A stretch of DNA of 64,000 nt from the NCBI GenBank assembly GCA_963575745.1, contig CAUYUJ010019907.1, forward strand, positions 27,501 to 91,500, given 5' to 3'. Shown one piece after another: positions 47,065 to 57,100 of this stretch. The first letter of the stretch is position 1. Each line of letters starts with the position of its first letter. The notes beneath the pieces were generated by a model. It saw only the letters and a list, made by a program, of their open reading frames with translations. It did no database searches and was not told the DNA's origin. Position numbers and translations under genes: made by a program. This DNA is from Prorocentrum cordatum. Taxonomy: Eukaryota > Sar > Dinophyceae > Prorocentrales > Prorocentraceae.

Positions 47065-50000
47065 ATGCAGAAAGCAGAGTGTATTGATGTGTCTCCTACT
47101 TTTGCTCCTTCCTCTCGTTCTCCTCCTTCCCATCGTGATTGTGCTGCCCCTCGCTCTGTGAGTAGCGTGCGGCCCCCTTGTTCCCACAGAGGTCGTCGAT
47201 CGACCCAAGCCTGGTTATCTCGAGCCTCCGGATCTGCACGTCCAGGGAGCTCATTGCCGACAGATTTTTCGACAAGTCTTAGGCCAGAGTTCCCTAACAG
47301 TCCTACTTCCTTGTGTCTGCCTCGTCTCCCTCGTCCTCGTCCGTCCTTCTCCCAGCGCACTTTGCATGATTTTTTTGATCATTCAGAGCCAAGTTTATCG
47401 AATTCACCTCAGGCAGGCGGTCGGCGCGAATCCCGGCCAGTGCCTGTCTTTGATTTTTCCGACCTCACCATATTTTATTGTAATATGCAAGGCTTTCTAG
47501 CAAAGCAAGCAGAACTTACCGCTCGTCTCACTCTCTTCCCCTCCCCTCCTTGTTTAGTTTGTCTTACGGAGACCCATTTGGACAACGGCGTTCGCCATCC
47601 ATCCCTCGTGGGATACTTTTTGATCGCACGTCGCGACCGGAACGCTCGCGGCGGGGGCGTCGCAGTCTTCGCTGCCGAGGCTTTCCCTGACGTTGTGGTA
47701 GTCGCTAAAGTATCAGAGATAGCCGAATATGTGTGGCTCAAAGTGCATTGTCACGCAGGCCCTGTCCTTCTAGGATGTTGGTACCGTCCACCACATTACA
47801 GCGAAAGCCTTTCATTTGAAAGCTTGGGAGGCGAGTGGCATGAGCTAGAGCAGCAGCATATATGTAGTTTGATCGTAGGAGATATGAATGTGCACCAGCT
47901 TGGATGGCTACGCCATTCGTCGCACACTTCGTTAGCTGGCACTGCGCTCCGAGATTGGGCCGCGGAGCGCGGACTCTTCCAGTGCGTGCGTCGGCCGACT
48001 CGCGGCCCCCACCTTCTCGATCTTGTCTTATGCGATTGCCCAGAGCTGCTAACAGTGGAGGTTTTAAGTCAGCTATCAGATCACTGTCCCATCTCGCTTC
48101 GTGTCTCTCTTCCGCCTTTATCCTTTGAAGTTTCCAGGCGCACTTATTGGCACTACTCGCGCGCTCAATGGAACGATCTTCATCGTTTTCTAGCTTCTCA
48201 AGACTGGCGGTGGATAGATTCCACGACGCCCAGTGCAGCAGCGAACCGTATTAGCGACGTGATTTTGCGAGGCATGGCCTTTTTCATTCCTAGCAGCGCT
48301 GGTCATTTTCAGAGTTCTCACCCCTGGCTGGATTCGCAGTGTCTCGATCTTGTACGCCGGAAGTGCGAGGCTGCCGGCGCTGAGGCCTTTCTGGCAGCAA
48401 GCGTCGCATGCAGCCAGGGCCTTCTTCGAGCTTATTCGGGTTATGTGACCCGCGTGCGCGCGAAATTGTGCTCCCCGCGCAGAGGTAGTGAGCAATGGTG
48501 GCGTTTATCTGATCAGCTGATGCACCGCGCGTCGAAGCCTAGCAGTTCAGCACTAAAGCGTTCGAATGGCTCCTGGGCTCTCTCTCGGGACGCGAAGGCC
48601 GAAGTCTTTGCGGATTGCTTTGTTGCCGAGTGGAGCTTGCCCACAGAGGTTCAAAACGAATTCAGCGATTTGTCCACTCCTCTTCTTGCTTCCCCCCTTC
48701 CCTCCTTCCTTCCTCTGCGTACTCACGCCGCCAGGCGTTGTCTCCAGCAGCTGAAGGAAGATAGCGGCACCGGTCCGGATTTGATCCCGGCCATTGTTTT
48801 GAAGCGATGTTCGAAAGCTTTGTCTATCCCTCTGACCCGTCTAGCCCGGCGCATAATCGATTCTGGCGAGTGGCCGCAGTGTTGGCGCATCCACTGGATC
48901 TTCCCAATTCATAAGCGCGGAGCGCTGTCGAATCCTGATCTGTACAGATGGATTCAACTTACCGCGCAGATGTCCAAAGTTCTCGAGCGCATGCTATACC
49001 CTCACTTTGCACCCCGCTTGGAAAGCGCGGGCGCTTTTGGTCCGAACCAATTCGCCTATTGTCCGGGCCGCGGCGCCAGAGACGCAGTGCTTTATGTAAC
49101 TCTCCGATGGCTGCTCGCATTTTCAAAGGGCCGCCGAGTAGCCCTCTATTGTTCTGATGTGGCAGGGGCCTTCGATCGAGTCGACGCGCGCCGCCTGCTT
49201 CTGAAGTTGCAAGGTTTCGGGTGCGCACCCCGCCTGCGTGCTGTCAGAGCTAGCTGGCTCGAGCCACGGACGGCCCGCGTAGTAGTGCAGGGCAGTCTGT
49301 CTAGAGAAATTGCTATGCGCGATATGGTCTACCAAGGCACAGTTTGGGGCCCTGTCCTGTGGAACACTTTCTTTTCGGACGCTTGCATGGGCATCCGCGC
49401 GGAAGATTTCGAAGAGATCATGTTTGCAGACGATCTCAATGCGTTCCAAGAGCTGGAGGCTGCTGTGGATGACGCAAGTGCTTTTGTGCGCACGCGCGCC
49501 GTCCAACGCTCTCTCCACCGTTGGGGCGAAGCCATCCGAGTCGTTTTCGATCCGTCGAAGGAAAGCGCGCACGTGCTGTCGAGGCGCCGTCCGGCTGGCC
49601 CCGATTTTAAGCTGCTTGGCATTCGTTACGACACAAAGCCTTTAATGGATGAGGCCACCAGCGCCTGTGTGCAGGAGGCCGGCTGGCGAATTCATTCAAT
49701 CGCACTGTCGAAGCGATGCCATGCGGACAGTGAAATCGTAGGATTGTACAAAGCACACGTTTTAAGCTTCATCGAATATCGCACGCCTGCTATCGCCCAC
49801 TCTTCCTCCTCCTCCCTCTCCCTCCTGGACAACGTGCAAAGTCGTTTTTTGAGATCCTTGCAAATCTCTGATGTCGACGGCTTGCTGCGCTTTCACTTAG
49901 CCCCTCTGTCAGTCCGGGGGGATTTTGCGATGCTTGGTGTGGTGCACCGTAGCGCGCTCGGACTCGGTCCCGCCCAGCTTCACCGCTTCTTCCGGCCCGC

Positions 50001-50292
50001 CCCTCCCTCCCCGCTCCCTCGCGCCCCCTATCGACACTTTCGTCACCGGGAGGAGCCGCACTTCCTTGCGCCAGACTTTCTGCTCCACTCTGCCATCGGT
50101 ATGACCCGAGTATACAATTTGCTCCCAGACAGTGTAGTCGCCGCGAACAGTGTGCACGACTTCCAGCACCTCCTCTCGCAGTTTATGCGGGAGTACGCTT
50201 CTCTCCACGAGGACTGGCGCCTGCTGTTTTCACCGCGAATTCCTATGGCGCATCATCCTCTGCGACAGTGCCGGGACTGGCGTCCACCTTGA
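47065..50292 (+). CDS. LINE ORF2: APE endonuclease and reverse transcriptase with N-terminal PIP-box-like motif
   Basis: 1075 residues, uninterrupted. Residues 1-130 are Ser/Pro/Arg-rich with QRTLHDFF at 97-104, a fit to the PCNA-interaction consensus. APE endonuclease: YCNMQGF with Asn140, LTETHLD with Glu169, GDMNVHQ with Asp273, and LSDHCPI with Asp339-His340. RT, about 570-830: GTGPDLIPA, FPIHKRG, LYRWIQLT (Trp where Pro is usual), FAYCPGRGARDA, motif A CSDVAGAFDRVD, motif B YQGTVWGPVLWN, and motif C MFADDL near 788. A C-terminal region without an obvious zinc knuckle follows. The enzyme would nick target DNA and prime reverse transcription there. The family is within the broad Jockey/CR1-like APE group; a finer placement needs a phylogeny. 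Confidence 0.85.
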   Translation: MQKAECIDVSPTFAPSSRSPPSHRDCAAPRSVSSVRPPCSHRGRRSTQAWLSRASGSARPGSSLPTDFSTSLRPEFPNSPTSLCLPRLPRPRPSFSQRTLHDFFDHSEPSLSNSPQAGGRRESRPVPVFDFSDLTIFYCNMQGFLAKQAELTARLTLFPSPPCLVCLTETHLDNGVRHPSLVGYFLIARRDRNARGGGVAVFAAEAFPDVVVVAKVSEIAEYVWLKVHCHAGPVLLGCWYRPPHYSESLSFESLGGEWHELEQQHICSLIVGDMNVHQLGWLRHSSHTSLAGTALRDWAAERGLFQCVRRPTRGPHLLDLVLCDCPELLTVEVLSQLSDHCPISLRVSLPPLSFEVSRRTYWHYSRAQWNDLHRFLASQDWRWIDSTTPSAAANRISDVILRGMAFFIPSSAGHFQSSHPWLDSQCLDLVRRKCEAAGAEAFLAASVACSQGLLRAYSGYVTRVRAKLCSPRRGSEQWWRLSDQLMHRASKPSSSALKRSNGSWALSRDAKAEVFADCFVAEWSLPTEVQNEFSDLSTPLLASPLPSFLPLRTHAARRCLQQLKEDSGTGPDLIPAIVLKRCSKALSIPLTRLARRIIDSGEWPQCWRIHWIFPIHKRGALSNPDLYRWIQLTAQMSKVLERMLYPHFAPRLESAGAFGPNQFAYCPGRGARDAVLYVTLRWLLAFSKGRRVALYCSDVAGAFDRVDARRLLLKLQGFGCAPRLRAVRASWLEPRTARVVVQGSLSREIAMRDMVYQGTVWGPVLWNTFFSDACMGIRAEDFEEIMFADDLNAFQELEAAVDDASAFVRTRAVQRSLHRWGEAIRVVFDPSKESAHVLSRRRPAGPDFKLLGIRYDTKPLMDEATSACVQEAGWRIHSIALSKRCHADSEIVGLYKAHVLSFIEYRTPAIAHSSSSSLSLLDNVQSRFLRSLQISDVDGLLRFHLAPLSVRGDFAMLGVVHRSALGLGPAQLHRFFRPAPPSPLPRAPYRHFRHREEPHFLAPDFLLHSAIGMTRVYNLLPDSVVAANSVHDFQHLLSQFMREYASLHEDWRLLFSPRIPMAHHPLRQCRDWRPP

Positions 50293-51105
50293 GGCACGCT
50301 TGTTTCCCTTCCCTCTTCTGCCTCTCCTTCCCCCCCCCTCCCTCCCTCCTTTCTTCTCCTTTGTCCTCCTCTGCTGCCGTCGTCTGCTGTCGCCGCCGTC
50401 TCCCTCCCTCCTCCTTGTCCCCTCCTCTCCGGCCGCCCTGCGTGGATCGCAGCGCGCGCGCTGAGCGCGATTGCCGCGCTCGGGGGCTCGCGCCCTTCTC
50501 TCTCCCTTCTCGCCCGCCCTCTCCTCCCTCCTGCTGCTTGCTTGCTTCCCTCCTCTTCCTCCCCTCTCCACCCCTCCCTCCCTCCCCCCTCCCTCCCCCT
50601 CCCTCTCCTCGGCTGTCACTCGAATGTAATGCTTTTTGGCGTTGTGTTATTTTGCTTAACTTTTTAGCCGGAGGCGCCCTCCGGTTCATCACAGGACAAA
50701 TGGTGAGATCGCATTGCTTTTCAGAGGTCGCATAGAAAAAAACAGCAGATGTCAGCTGTGTCCGAACCAACGAGCCGAATAGCTGAAGCAGAGCACGACC
50801 TTGAATTGTATAGAGAAGTGCAATAATTGCACGCAAGAAGAAAGCGTTTTAGGGCGTTTGGCTGACGAAATTGCTGACAGCCTAGCCGCGCGGCCAGATG
50901 GGTAGTTTCATGAATGTGTTCGGTTTTTGCAGAGGTTCGCATGTACATTGTCACATCTCGATTCATATTGAAAAATAAGAGTTTCGCAGAGATTATTAAC
51001 ATCTAGACGTTTACGTATCGTTAAAAGAGCAGAGTTCATTTGCAGATTCTCCAGGCAGTTTAGGTCGATATTACGGTTTTGAGGGCTGACAAAATAGTCC
51101 TCATT
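50293..51105. other. LINE 3' flank and junction to the gypsy-like element
   Basis: 50293-50620 is CCT/CCCT-rich with a purine-only complement, a probable LINE 3' UTR. 50640-51105 is less GC-rich and unrecognised. Open frames on both strands here are compositional. Confidence 0.35.
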
Positions 51106-51106
51106 C

Positions 51107-51199
51107 AGGATTTTTCGAGCCGCCTTAGTCTGAATTTTTCGATTTGTTTAGCCCGAATTATTCGAGCCGCCTTGGCCCAAATTTTTCGAGCCGCCTTAG
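51107..51199 (+). repeat. Three degenerate copies of ATTTTTCGAGCCGCCTTAG
   Basis: Short repeats with the shared words TTTTTCGAGCCGCCTTAG and TTTGTTTAGCCCGAATTATT, ending at the left edge of the gypsy terminal repeat. Confidence 0.6.
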
Positions 51200-51351
51200 C
51201 GCGGGCGCAGCAGAGGAGCAGGGCGGGCCACCGCAACCGTTGGCTCAAGACCGAGATAAAATACATTATTGTCATCGAATCGTCTGTCGATTCGTCACTG
51301 TCAGTTTGTTCTAATACCTCCCCAGACCAATATTGTTTGGAATATTGGGCA
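51200..51351 (+). repeat. Left terminal repeat of the gypsy-like element
   Basis: 152 bp, matching 62149-62293 apart from an ACATTA-type length difference and a few substitutions; ends in TTGGGCA. Contains a spliced-leader-like stretch at 51231-51249. Confidence 0.75.
51231..51249 (+). other. Spliced-leader-like relic in the left terminal repeat
   Basis: CCGCAACCGTTGGCTCAAG differs from the dinoflagellate spliced leader (known to end TTTTGGCTCAAG after CCGTAGCCA) by three transitions and a two-base deletion. An identical copy lies at 62180-62198. Confidence 0.5.
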
Positions 51352-51405
51352 AATTTGGTGGGCACACTGGGGAGCATTTCATCGGTCGAGGTGCTCTCCA
51401 GAGGA

Positions 51406-54123
51406 ATGAATCCAGACAGAAACGCCCCTGCCGGAGGATCAGGGCCTGCACGAGCGGGATCGGCGTCCAGGCGCCGGGAGCCGTACCGAGTGGGTTCGCC
51501 GGCGCGGCTGGCCCTGCTGCCAAGTCCCGGGCGGCCGATGGACGTCGCCAGCTTGGCCGTCGCAGCTCAGGGTGGTCCAGGTTCGCGTGAGCCATTGGCC
51601 AGAGGCGAGGGAAGCGCTGGGCTGGCAGCGCCGCCGGCCTTCGGTGGCGAGCCAGCAGAGAGATGGCGTTTCGCCGAGATCCAGACCGTGGAGCGCCGAA
51701 TCGTCCAGATTGGCGTCGAGCGCCGCAGCGATGTGGAGCTCCAGCAGCAGATCAGCACCTATGTGGCCGGCATCGTTGACCTCCAGCAGGGCAGGCACGA
51801 GCTGGAGACCGTAGGTATGCGCTTGAGGGTCGCTGAGGCAGAGCTCGAGACGGCGAGGGACGGCCTCAGGCTCGAGTACGACGAGGCCAAGCAGTACTTG
51901 AGCGAGTACGAGCAGCAGATCCGTCGTGCTCGGCATGCAGCTACCACCCACATCCAGCAGGAGTTGCAGCAGTGCGTCGAGGAGCGCGACGCTGCGATGG
52001 TGCGGTCCAGGGATGTCCACAATGCCGAGATGCGGGTCTTGGATGCCGAGGCCATTCACGTCTTGGTTACAGGTCGTGCTGAGAACGAGCTGCGGTCTGA
52101 AGTCGGAGCGATCAAGAGGGCGCGGGACACGCTTCAGGCCGAGTGGACCGAGGCGACCGAGCAGGTCCAGAGCGCCGAGGCGAAGGTGCAGCAGAGAGGC
52201 ATCGCAAAGGACCAGGACTTCGAGCGTCTCAAGGCGGAGGCGAGCGACCTGAAGTTCAAGTTGCAGGAGGAGTCCGAGATCGCGCAGTTGGCGCGGCGGC
52301 GGCTGACTACACGTGCCCAGTCGTCGGACGACCAGCTGCGAGGGGAGCTCAACGACGCGGCCATGAAGTGCGAGATGGTGGAGGCCGAGGCGTCCAGGCA
52401 GATCGCGGCTGCGTGGGCTGAGTGCGACATGAAGGTCGAATCAGCTCAGCACGAGGAGCGGGAGCACAAGCGAGGCGCAGATTCGGCCAGGGTGAATTTC
52501 TACGCAAGCCATGCTTTGCACAACACCGAGAAGGAATACTACGAGCACGAGGTCGACGAGTTGCGCGCTGAGTCCCGCGAGTTGAGGGACGAGAAGGCGG
52601 CCTTGGCGAGGGCGGCCCAGGAGCTGATGGACATCCAAGCTCCAGGACCGCGTGAGCATGAGTACGCCGAAGGCCATTGGGAGCAGCAGGACGACATGGA
52701 TTTCGGCAGTCGGACTGAACCAGTCGATCCAGGACCTGCGGTCCCACCAGGACTCTCGAGGCAGTCGGCGGCAACGCCGGGTGCATCGTCCCAGGGCGCT
52801 GGCATCGCCGCAGCCATGATGGAGTTCATGCGCCAGATGGCCGACCAGCAGCGTGCTGGGGTCGAGGGGCAGAGCGCGCTGCTGAGGGGGCTTACGCGCG
52901 CCCAGGAGAGCTTGGCCGAGGCGCAGCGCGAATCCCAGTCGAAGCTGAAGCCAGCGAAGCCTTCGCTCACGGGCAAGGATGCGAGCACCTTGAAAGTCGA
53001 GCTTGAGAAGTTCCGCACCTACCAGAACGAAGCGCGCCAGAACAGCAAGGCGATCTGGTTCGAGGGCGCGAGGGCCATCGCTGAGGGCACCGCGAAGATC
53101 GAGCTCGAAGACATGATCGTTACCGAGATGGGTGGCGAGGAGGCTTTCCAGAAGCTGCTTCGTGTTCGGGACGATCCGCGATGGGGCCTCTACTGGTCTC
53201 GCTACGAGCGCAGGCTGAAGCGGGCCGTCCACCTCGACGACGAACACGAGTCCAACGAGGCGGTCCGGCGCTACAGCAGGTTGTCTTTGCCCAAGGACGC
53301 GAACCCGGAGGGCGTTGCCAAGTTCTTGAACGAGTACACGGGCGTTAGGACCGACATGCTGAAGTACGGCCTCCTGACCGATGACGCGGAGAGCCCGATG
53401 TTGATGAGGGAGATCGAAGAGTTCAAGACGAAGATCGAAGGCAGCGCTCTGTTGATCTACTTGATGGACCTCCCTACCTTCCCGAGGCGCATGGCCATCC
53501 GCGAGGACGAGGACAGCAGCATGACCATCCTGGGCCGGTGCCGCCAGTGCGTCAGGGCACGAGCTCGAGTGGGGCTCCAGTCGTCCGAGACGAAGCCGGG
53601 GCAGCTGCTGAACACTTCGATCGAGCCGAACGCGAAGCGGTCGGCCGCGGCCAAGAAGGAGGCCAAGAGGCAGGAGGAGGCGAAGGTGGCGAAGACCAAG
53701 CAGATCATCGAGAGCCTGCAAGGTGCTTCGGCGGTGTCGTCAGGTTTCCCGCCCGCCGACTCCGACGGCGCAGCAGCTGGACAGCCGGTGGAGGGCGGCC
53801 CGCGAGCCAGACAAGGGCAGGTCGAAGGCCGAGGTCGCGCCGCGGGCCGGCACAGGCGATTGCCCGCGTTGCAAGGGCACGTGCCCCGAGTGCTTGGTCT
53901 GCCCGAATCAGAAAGCCAGCGAGGAGCAGGGCTGGGACGTCACCAAGGCGGTGAAGGACGCCATCCCATGCTGGTACAAGCATTTGAACAAGGGCCAGGC
54001 TTGTGGAGGCATGGGTCACCTCAGTCGCCACCACGCCCTTTGCTACACCGAGAAGGGCGCCAAGGAGGCGGAGGAGTACCTCAAGCAGAAGGCCGACAAG
54101 GGTGGTGGCAAAGGACGAGGTAG
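51406..54123 (+). CDS. Gag of the gypsy-like element
   Basis: ATG 51406 is chosen because upstream sequence belongs to the terminal repeat and leader; the open frame itself starts at 51079. About 905 residues. The N-terminus is Pro/Ala/Gly-rich, then a long helical coiled-coil-like region (roughly residues 90-400) rich in Glu, Arg and Gln, then a Gag core with AMMEFMRQMADQQRAGVEGQ, KPSLTGKDASTLKVELEKFR and WGLYWSRYERRLKRAVHL. Past about 53790 this frame loses protein character and the zinc-knuckle coding moves to the +1 frame, so the real Gag probably ends near there or continues as Gag-Pol by a +1 shift. Confidence 0.7.
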   Translation: MNPDRNAPAGGSGPARAGSASRRREPYRVGSPARLALLPSPGRPMDVASLAVAAQGGPGSREPLARGEGSAGLAAPPAFGGEPAERWRFAEIQTVERRIVQIGVERRSDVELQQQISTYVAGIVDLQQGRHELETVGMRLRVAEAELETARDGLRLEYDEAKQYLSEYEQQIRRARHAATTHIQQELQQCVEERDAAMVRSRDVHNAEMRVLDAEAIHVLVTGRAENELRSEVGAIKRARDTLQAEWTEATEQVQSAEAKVQQRGIAKDQDFERLKAEASDLKFKLQEESEIAQLARRRLTTRAQSSDDQLRGELNDAAMKCEMVEAEASRQIAAAWAECDMKVESAQHEEREHKRGADSARVNFYASHALHNTEKEYYEHEVDELRAESRELRDEKAALARAAQELMDIQAPGPREHEYAEGHWEQQDDMDFGSRTEPVDPGPAVPPGLSRQSAATPGASSQGAGIAAAMMEFMRQMADQQRAGVEGQSALLRGLTRAQESLAEAQRESQSKLKPAKPSLTGKDASTLKVELEKFRTYQNEARQNSKAIWFEGARAIAEGTAKIELEDMIVTEMGGEEAFQKLLRVRDDPRWGLYWSRYERRLKRAVHLDDEHESNEAVRRYSRLSLPKDANPEGVAKFLNEYTGVRTDMLKYGLLTDDAESPMLMREIEEFKTKIEGSALLIYLMDLPTFPRRMAIREDEDSSMTILGRCRQCVRARARVGLQSSETKPGQLLNTSIEPNAKRSAAAKKEAKRQEEAKVAKTKQIIESLQGASAVSSGFPPADSDGAAAGQPVEGGPRARQGQVEGRGRAAGRHRRLPALQGHVPRVLGLPESESQRGAGLGRHQGGEGRHPMLVQAFEQGPGLWRHGSPQSPPRPLLHREGRQGGGGVPQAEGRQGWWQRTR

Positions 54124-57100
54124 AGGTGGCGAGCAGGGCGGTGGTAAGGCGAAGTCCAAGGGAAGAGGCGGCAATGCCCGCTTGCTCACGTTCGAGGGCG
54201 CGCACGCCACTGACCAACAAGAGCGGACGGACCGTGCCGCGAGGCTCCTGGCGTCGTTGATGACGATGGAGACCGACAACGACATCGACAGCATCGGGGG
54301 CGAGGCCAAGTCCAAGAAGCTGTCTGATATGAATCTAAATTCGAGCGAGACCTCCGACTCGGACTTGTGGGGCCCAGCTCGCCCGCGCAGCTGGCTTAGG
54401 CGTACTTTGTCTCAGGTGCGCTATTTCGCGGGGAAGGCCGTCATGTTCCTCCTTGGGTTCGCAGCCCTCATGATGGTGATCGGGGTCATCGCTTGCGGCA
54501 TTGAGAGCAGAGTTGCCAATTCGCCCTCTCCACTGATGGCAGCAGCGGCGAACCACGAGCTCGTTCGCAAGGTCGGTCATCTTTCAAGCGGTGGCTCCAA
54601 GCATATGGTCTTGCAGGTGTCGGGCGGATACAATTGTCGAGCCTTCACGTGGATAGGGGAAGCGAGAACTGAAACAGTCTTCGATACCGGAGCTACTCGC
54701 AACTCCATAGACCGCGACTTCCTGAAGGCACTGCTCGAGGAGCCCCGGACGTCCAACTTCGTCGAGGACGTGGAGGCCATCGAGCCAACCACCTGCCGCT
54801 CTTTCGAGCGCGGCCAGACGGTGGTGGTGAACCGACTCGCTACATTGAAGGTTTCTTTTCGCGAGAACGGTGCTGTCGCCTGCGAGACGGTCAGCATGGG
54901 GTTCCTTGTCGTGCCGAACTGCACCGAGGACTTGCTCATCGGGAAGCCATCCTTGGACAGGTGCGGGTTCGTCTCCGACCGTGACTCCATCGAGCTCAGG
55001 TCGCTCGGGGTTCGCTTTCCGACCGTGCTGCCAGGCGAGCAGGACGACCCGAATACGCATACCTTCCTGCGGTGCTCGGACCGCATTGTCGTGGAGGCGC
55101 CGCCTGGCCAGAGCATCGTGAAGACGATCTCGATGCGCGCGCCGCCGGAGGCTCGCTCAAGCAGCCTTTGGATCGAGCCAGGTCCTGATCTACCCGACCA
55201 TTGCCAGGTCATCGAGGGGCCGCTGATAGTCCAGAACGGCACCTACAACGTGGACCTGATCGTGCACGATCGCGTGCATCTTGGCCCTGGTCAACGACTA
55301 CTTCGCGCCCGTGATGCCACCCAGCGCGACTTGGACGTCTTCAGCGCCCTCGGCAGGGAGGAGTCCAGACGGGCGGCGGATATTTACTCATTGTGGCAGG
55401 CTCGAAGCGAGGCCTACTGCGACTCAGATGTCGAGACAAGTGCCGACGCTGCTACGTCGGCAAGTACTGCGACGGAGGCCCAGATGCTGAAGACGTCCTA
55501 CAAGACTCGTGGAAAAAAGGAGCGCCACGAGGTCCTCTTCCCCGACCTGGTGAAAGAAATCGAGGAGGACAAGAAGAAGCGCGCGTCGGAGGTCAGCTGG
55601 CCGAACCAGGAGTCCGAGGCCTACAAGGACGAGGCTGAGAGGCAGGCAGGCCCTCTCCTGGGGCCGCAGCTCACGGGGAAGCAGAAACGCCGCTTCCTCA
55701 CCAAGGTCGTGCGTGCATTTACGTGCTGTCTGTGGCTGCCTGGCTGCAACCCGCCGAGGGTCAAAGACTTCGTGGCCGACATCAAGGTCAGGCCAGATGC
55801 GGTGCCGAAGGTCACGCAGCCGTTCCCCCTCAGCAAGTTCGACGAGCTCCGTTTGCGCTACCACGAGGACGTCGAGGTCGAGGAGGGCAAGGCACGTTGG
55901 CTACTTCCAGGTGAGCGTTCAGAGTGGGAATCTCCTTCGTTCGTAGTGGACCAAGACAGCAAGGGTCTCCTCGGGCGCCCTGTCAGGGACTACCGATACC
56001 CCAACAGCTGCACCGAGGAGGAGGCGTGGCCGAGCTCGCGCGCCGACGAGTGCCTCGCACGAGCTCAACAAGGATCTTTACATACGCAGCTGGACTGCAT
56101 CTGGGGCTTCACGCAGATCGAGCTTGCCCCCGAGGCGCGGAGGGCTTTTACGTTGCTTACCAAGCGCGGAATGCTCCGACCTTTGGTTTTGTTCTTCGGC
56201 GCCAAGCAGGGGCCCGCAATTTTCGAGAAGCTGATGGACTGGACGTTCGGGGACCTTCGCGGTAAGGACGACGAGGAGTTCCACTCGGTGTTCATGGACG
56301 ACTGCACCTTGTCTACCGAGGCGTACGAGCACGACGGCGACGACGACGTGGTGGACCGCCACATCGACCATTGCATTCGTTTCTTGCAGGCGGCCAAGGG
56401 CAGGAACATTCAGTTCAAACTCACGAAGTCCAAGTTCGCGCACGAGTTCATCCATCTCTTGGGTTTCAAGCTTGGGCGTGGCCTTCGCTACGTGGACCCA
56501 GGCAAGGCTGACAATATTGAGAAGTGGCCGGGGCCCAAAAGCATCGACGATCTGGTCAGCTTCCGGGCTTACTGCAACTTCGTACGCGAGTTTATCCCGA
56601 ACTTTAGCTCGTTAGAGACGCCGCTCAAGAAGTTTATGAAGAAAGGGGCTAAGTTCGTGGACTACCAGAAGGACGCAGAGGCACAGAAGGCTTTCAACGT
56701 GCTCAAGCGCTCGCTCGCCCGTGAGGTGGGTCTTGCCACGCTGGATTACTCCGCGGCAGCCGACCCGAGTTCGGGTCGCCCCATCGAGCTGTACGTCGAC
56801 GCCTCGGACATCGCATGGGCGGCTACCCTAGCTCAGCGGCGCGAGAAGGACGGTCCCTTGCGCCCAGTGGCCGTAGTCGGCCGCGGCTTCAACGCCACCG
56901 AGCAGGGCTGGAGCACGTTCGAGCGAGAGCTCTGTGGCCTCAGGGAGGCTTTGTCTGCCACCCATCATTTGACAAAAGGGTTTGTTGTAATAGTCTACAC
57001 GGACCATCGGAATAATATCTTCACCGACTCGCTGTTCGCCAACAAGCGTATCTCCAAGAAGCTGTTGCGCTGGGCCCTCGACCTGGAGGACTTGGGCTCG

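Larger units (their letters stand above)
46199..50292 (+). mobile_element. APE-type non-LTR retrotransposon (LINE), coding part
   Basis: Two ORFs in tandem, 15 nt apart: ORF1 with an RRM-like RNA-binding region and ORF2 with APE endonuclease and RT. Pyrimidine-rich sequence to about 50620 follows ORF2 and may be the 3' UTR. Ends and target-site duplication were not identified. ORF2 is intact; ORF1 has one frame break. Confidence 0.8.

Noticed and set aside
51079-51405. Gag start at 51079
   Set aside because: The first 109 codons cross the short repeats, the terminal repeat and the leader, so ATG 51406 is preferred.
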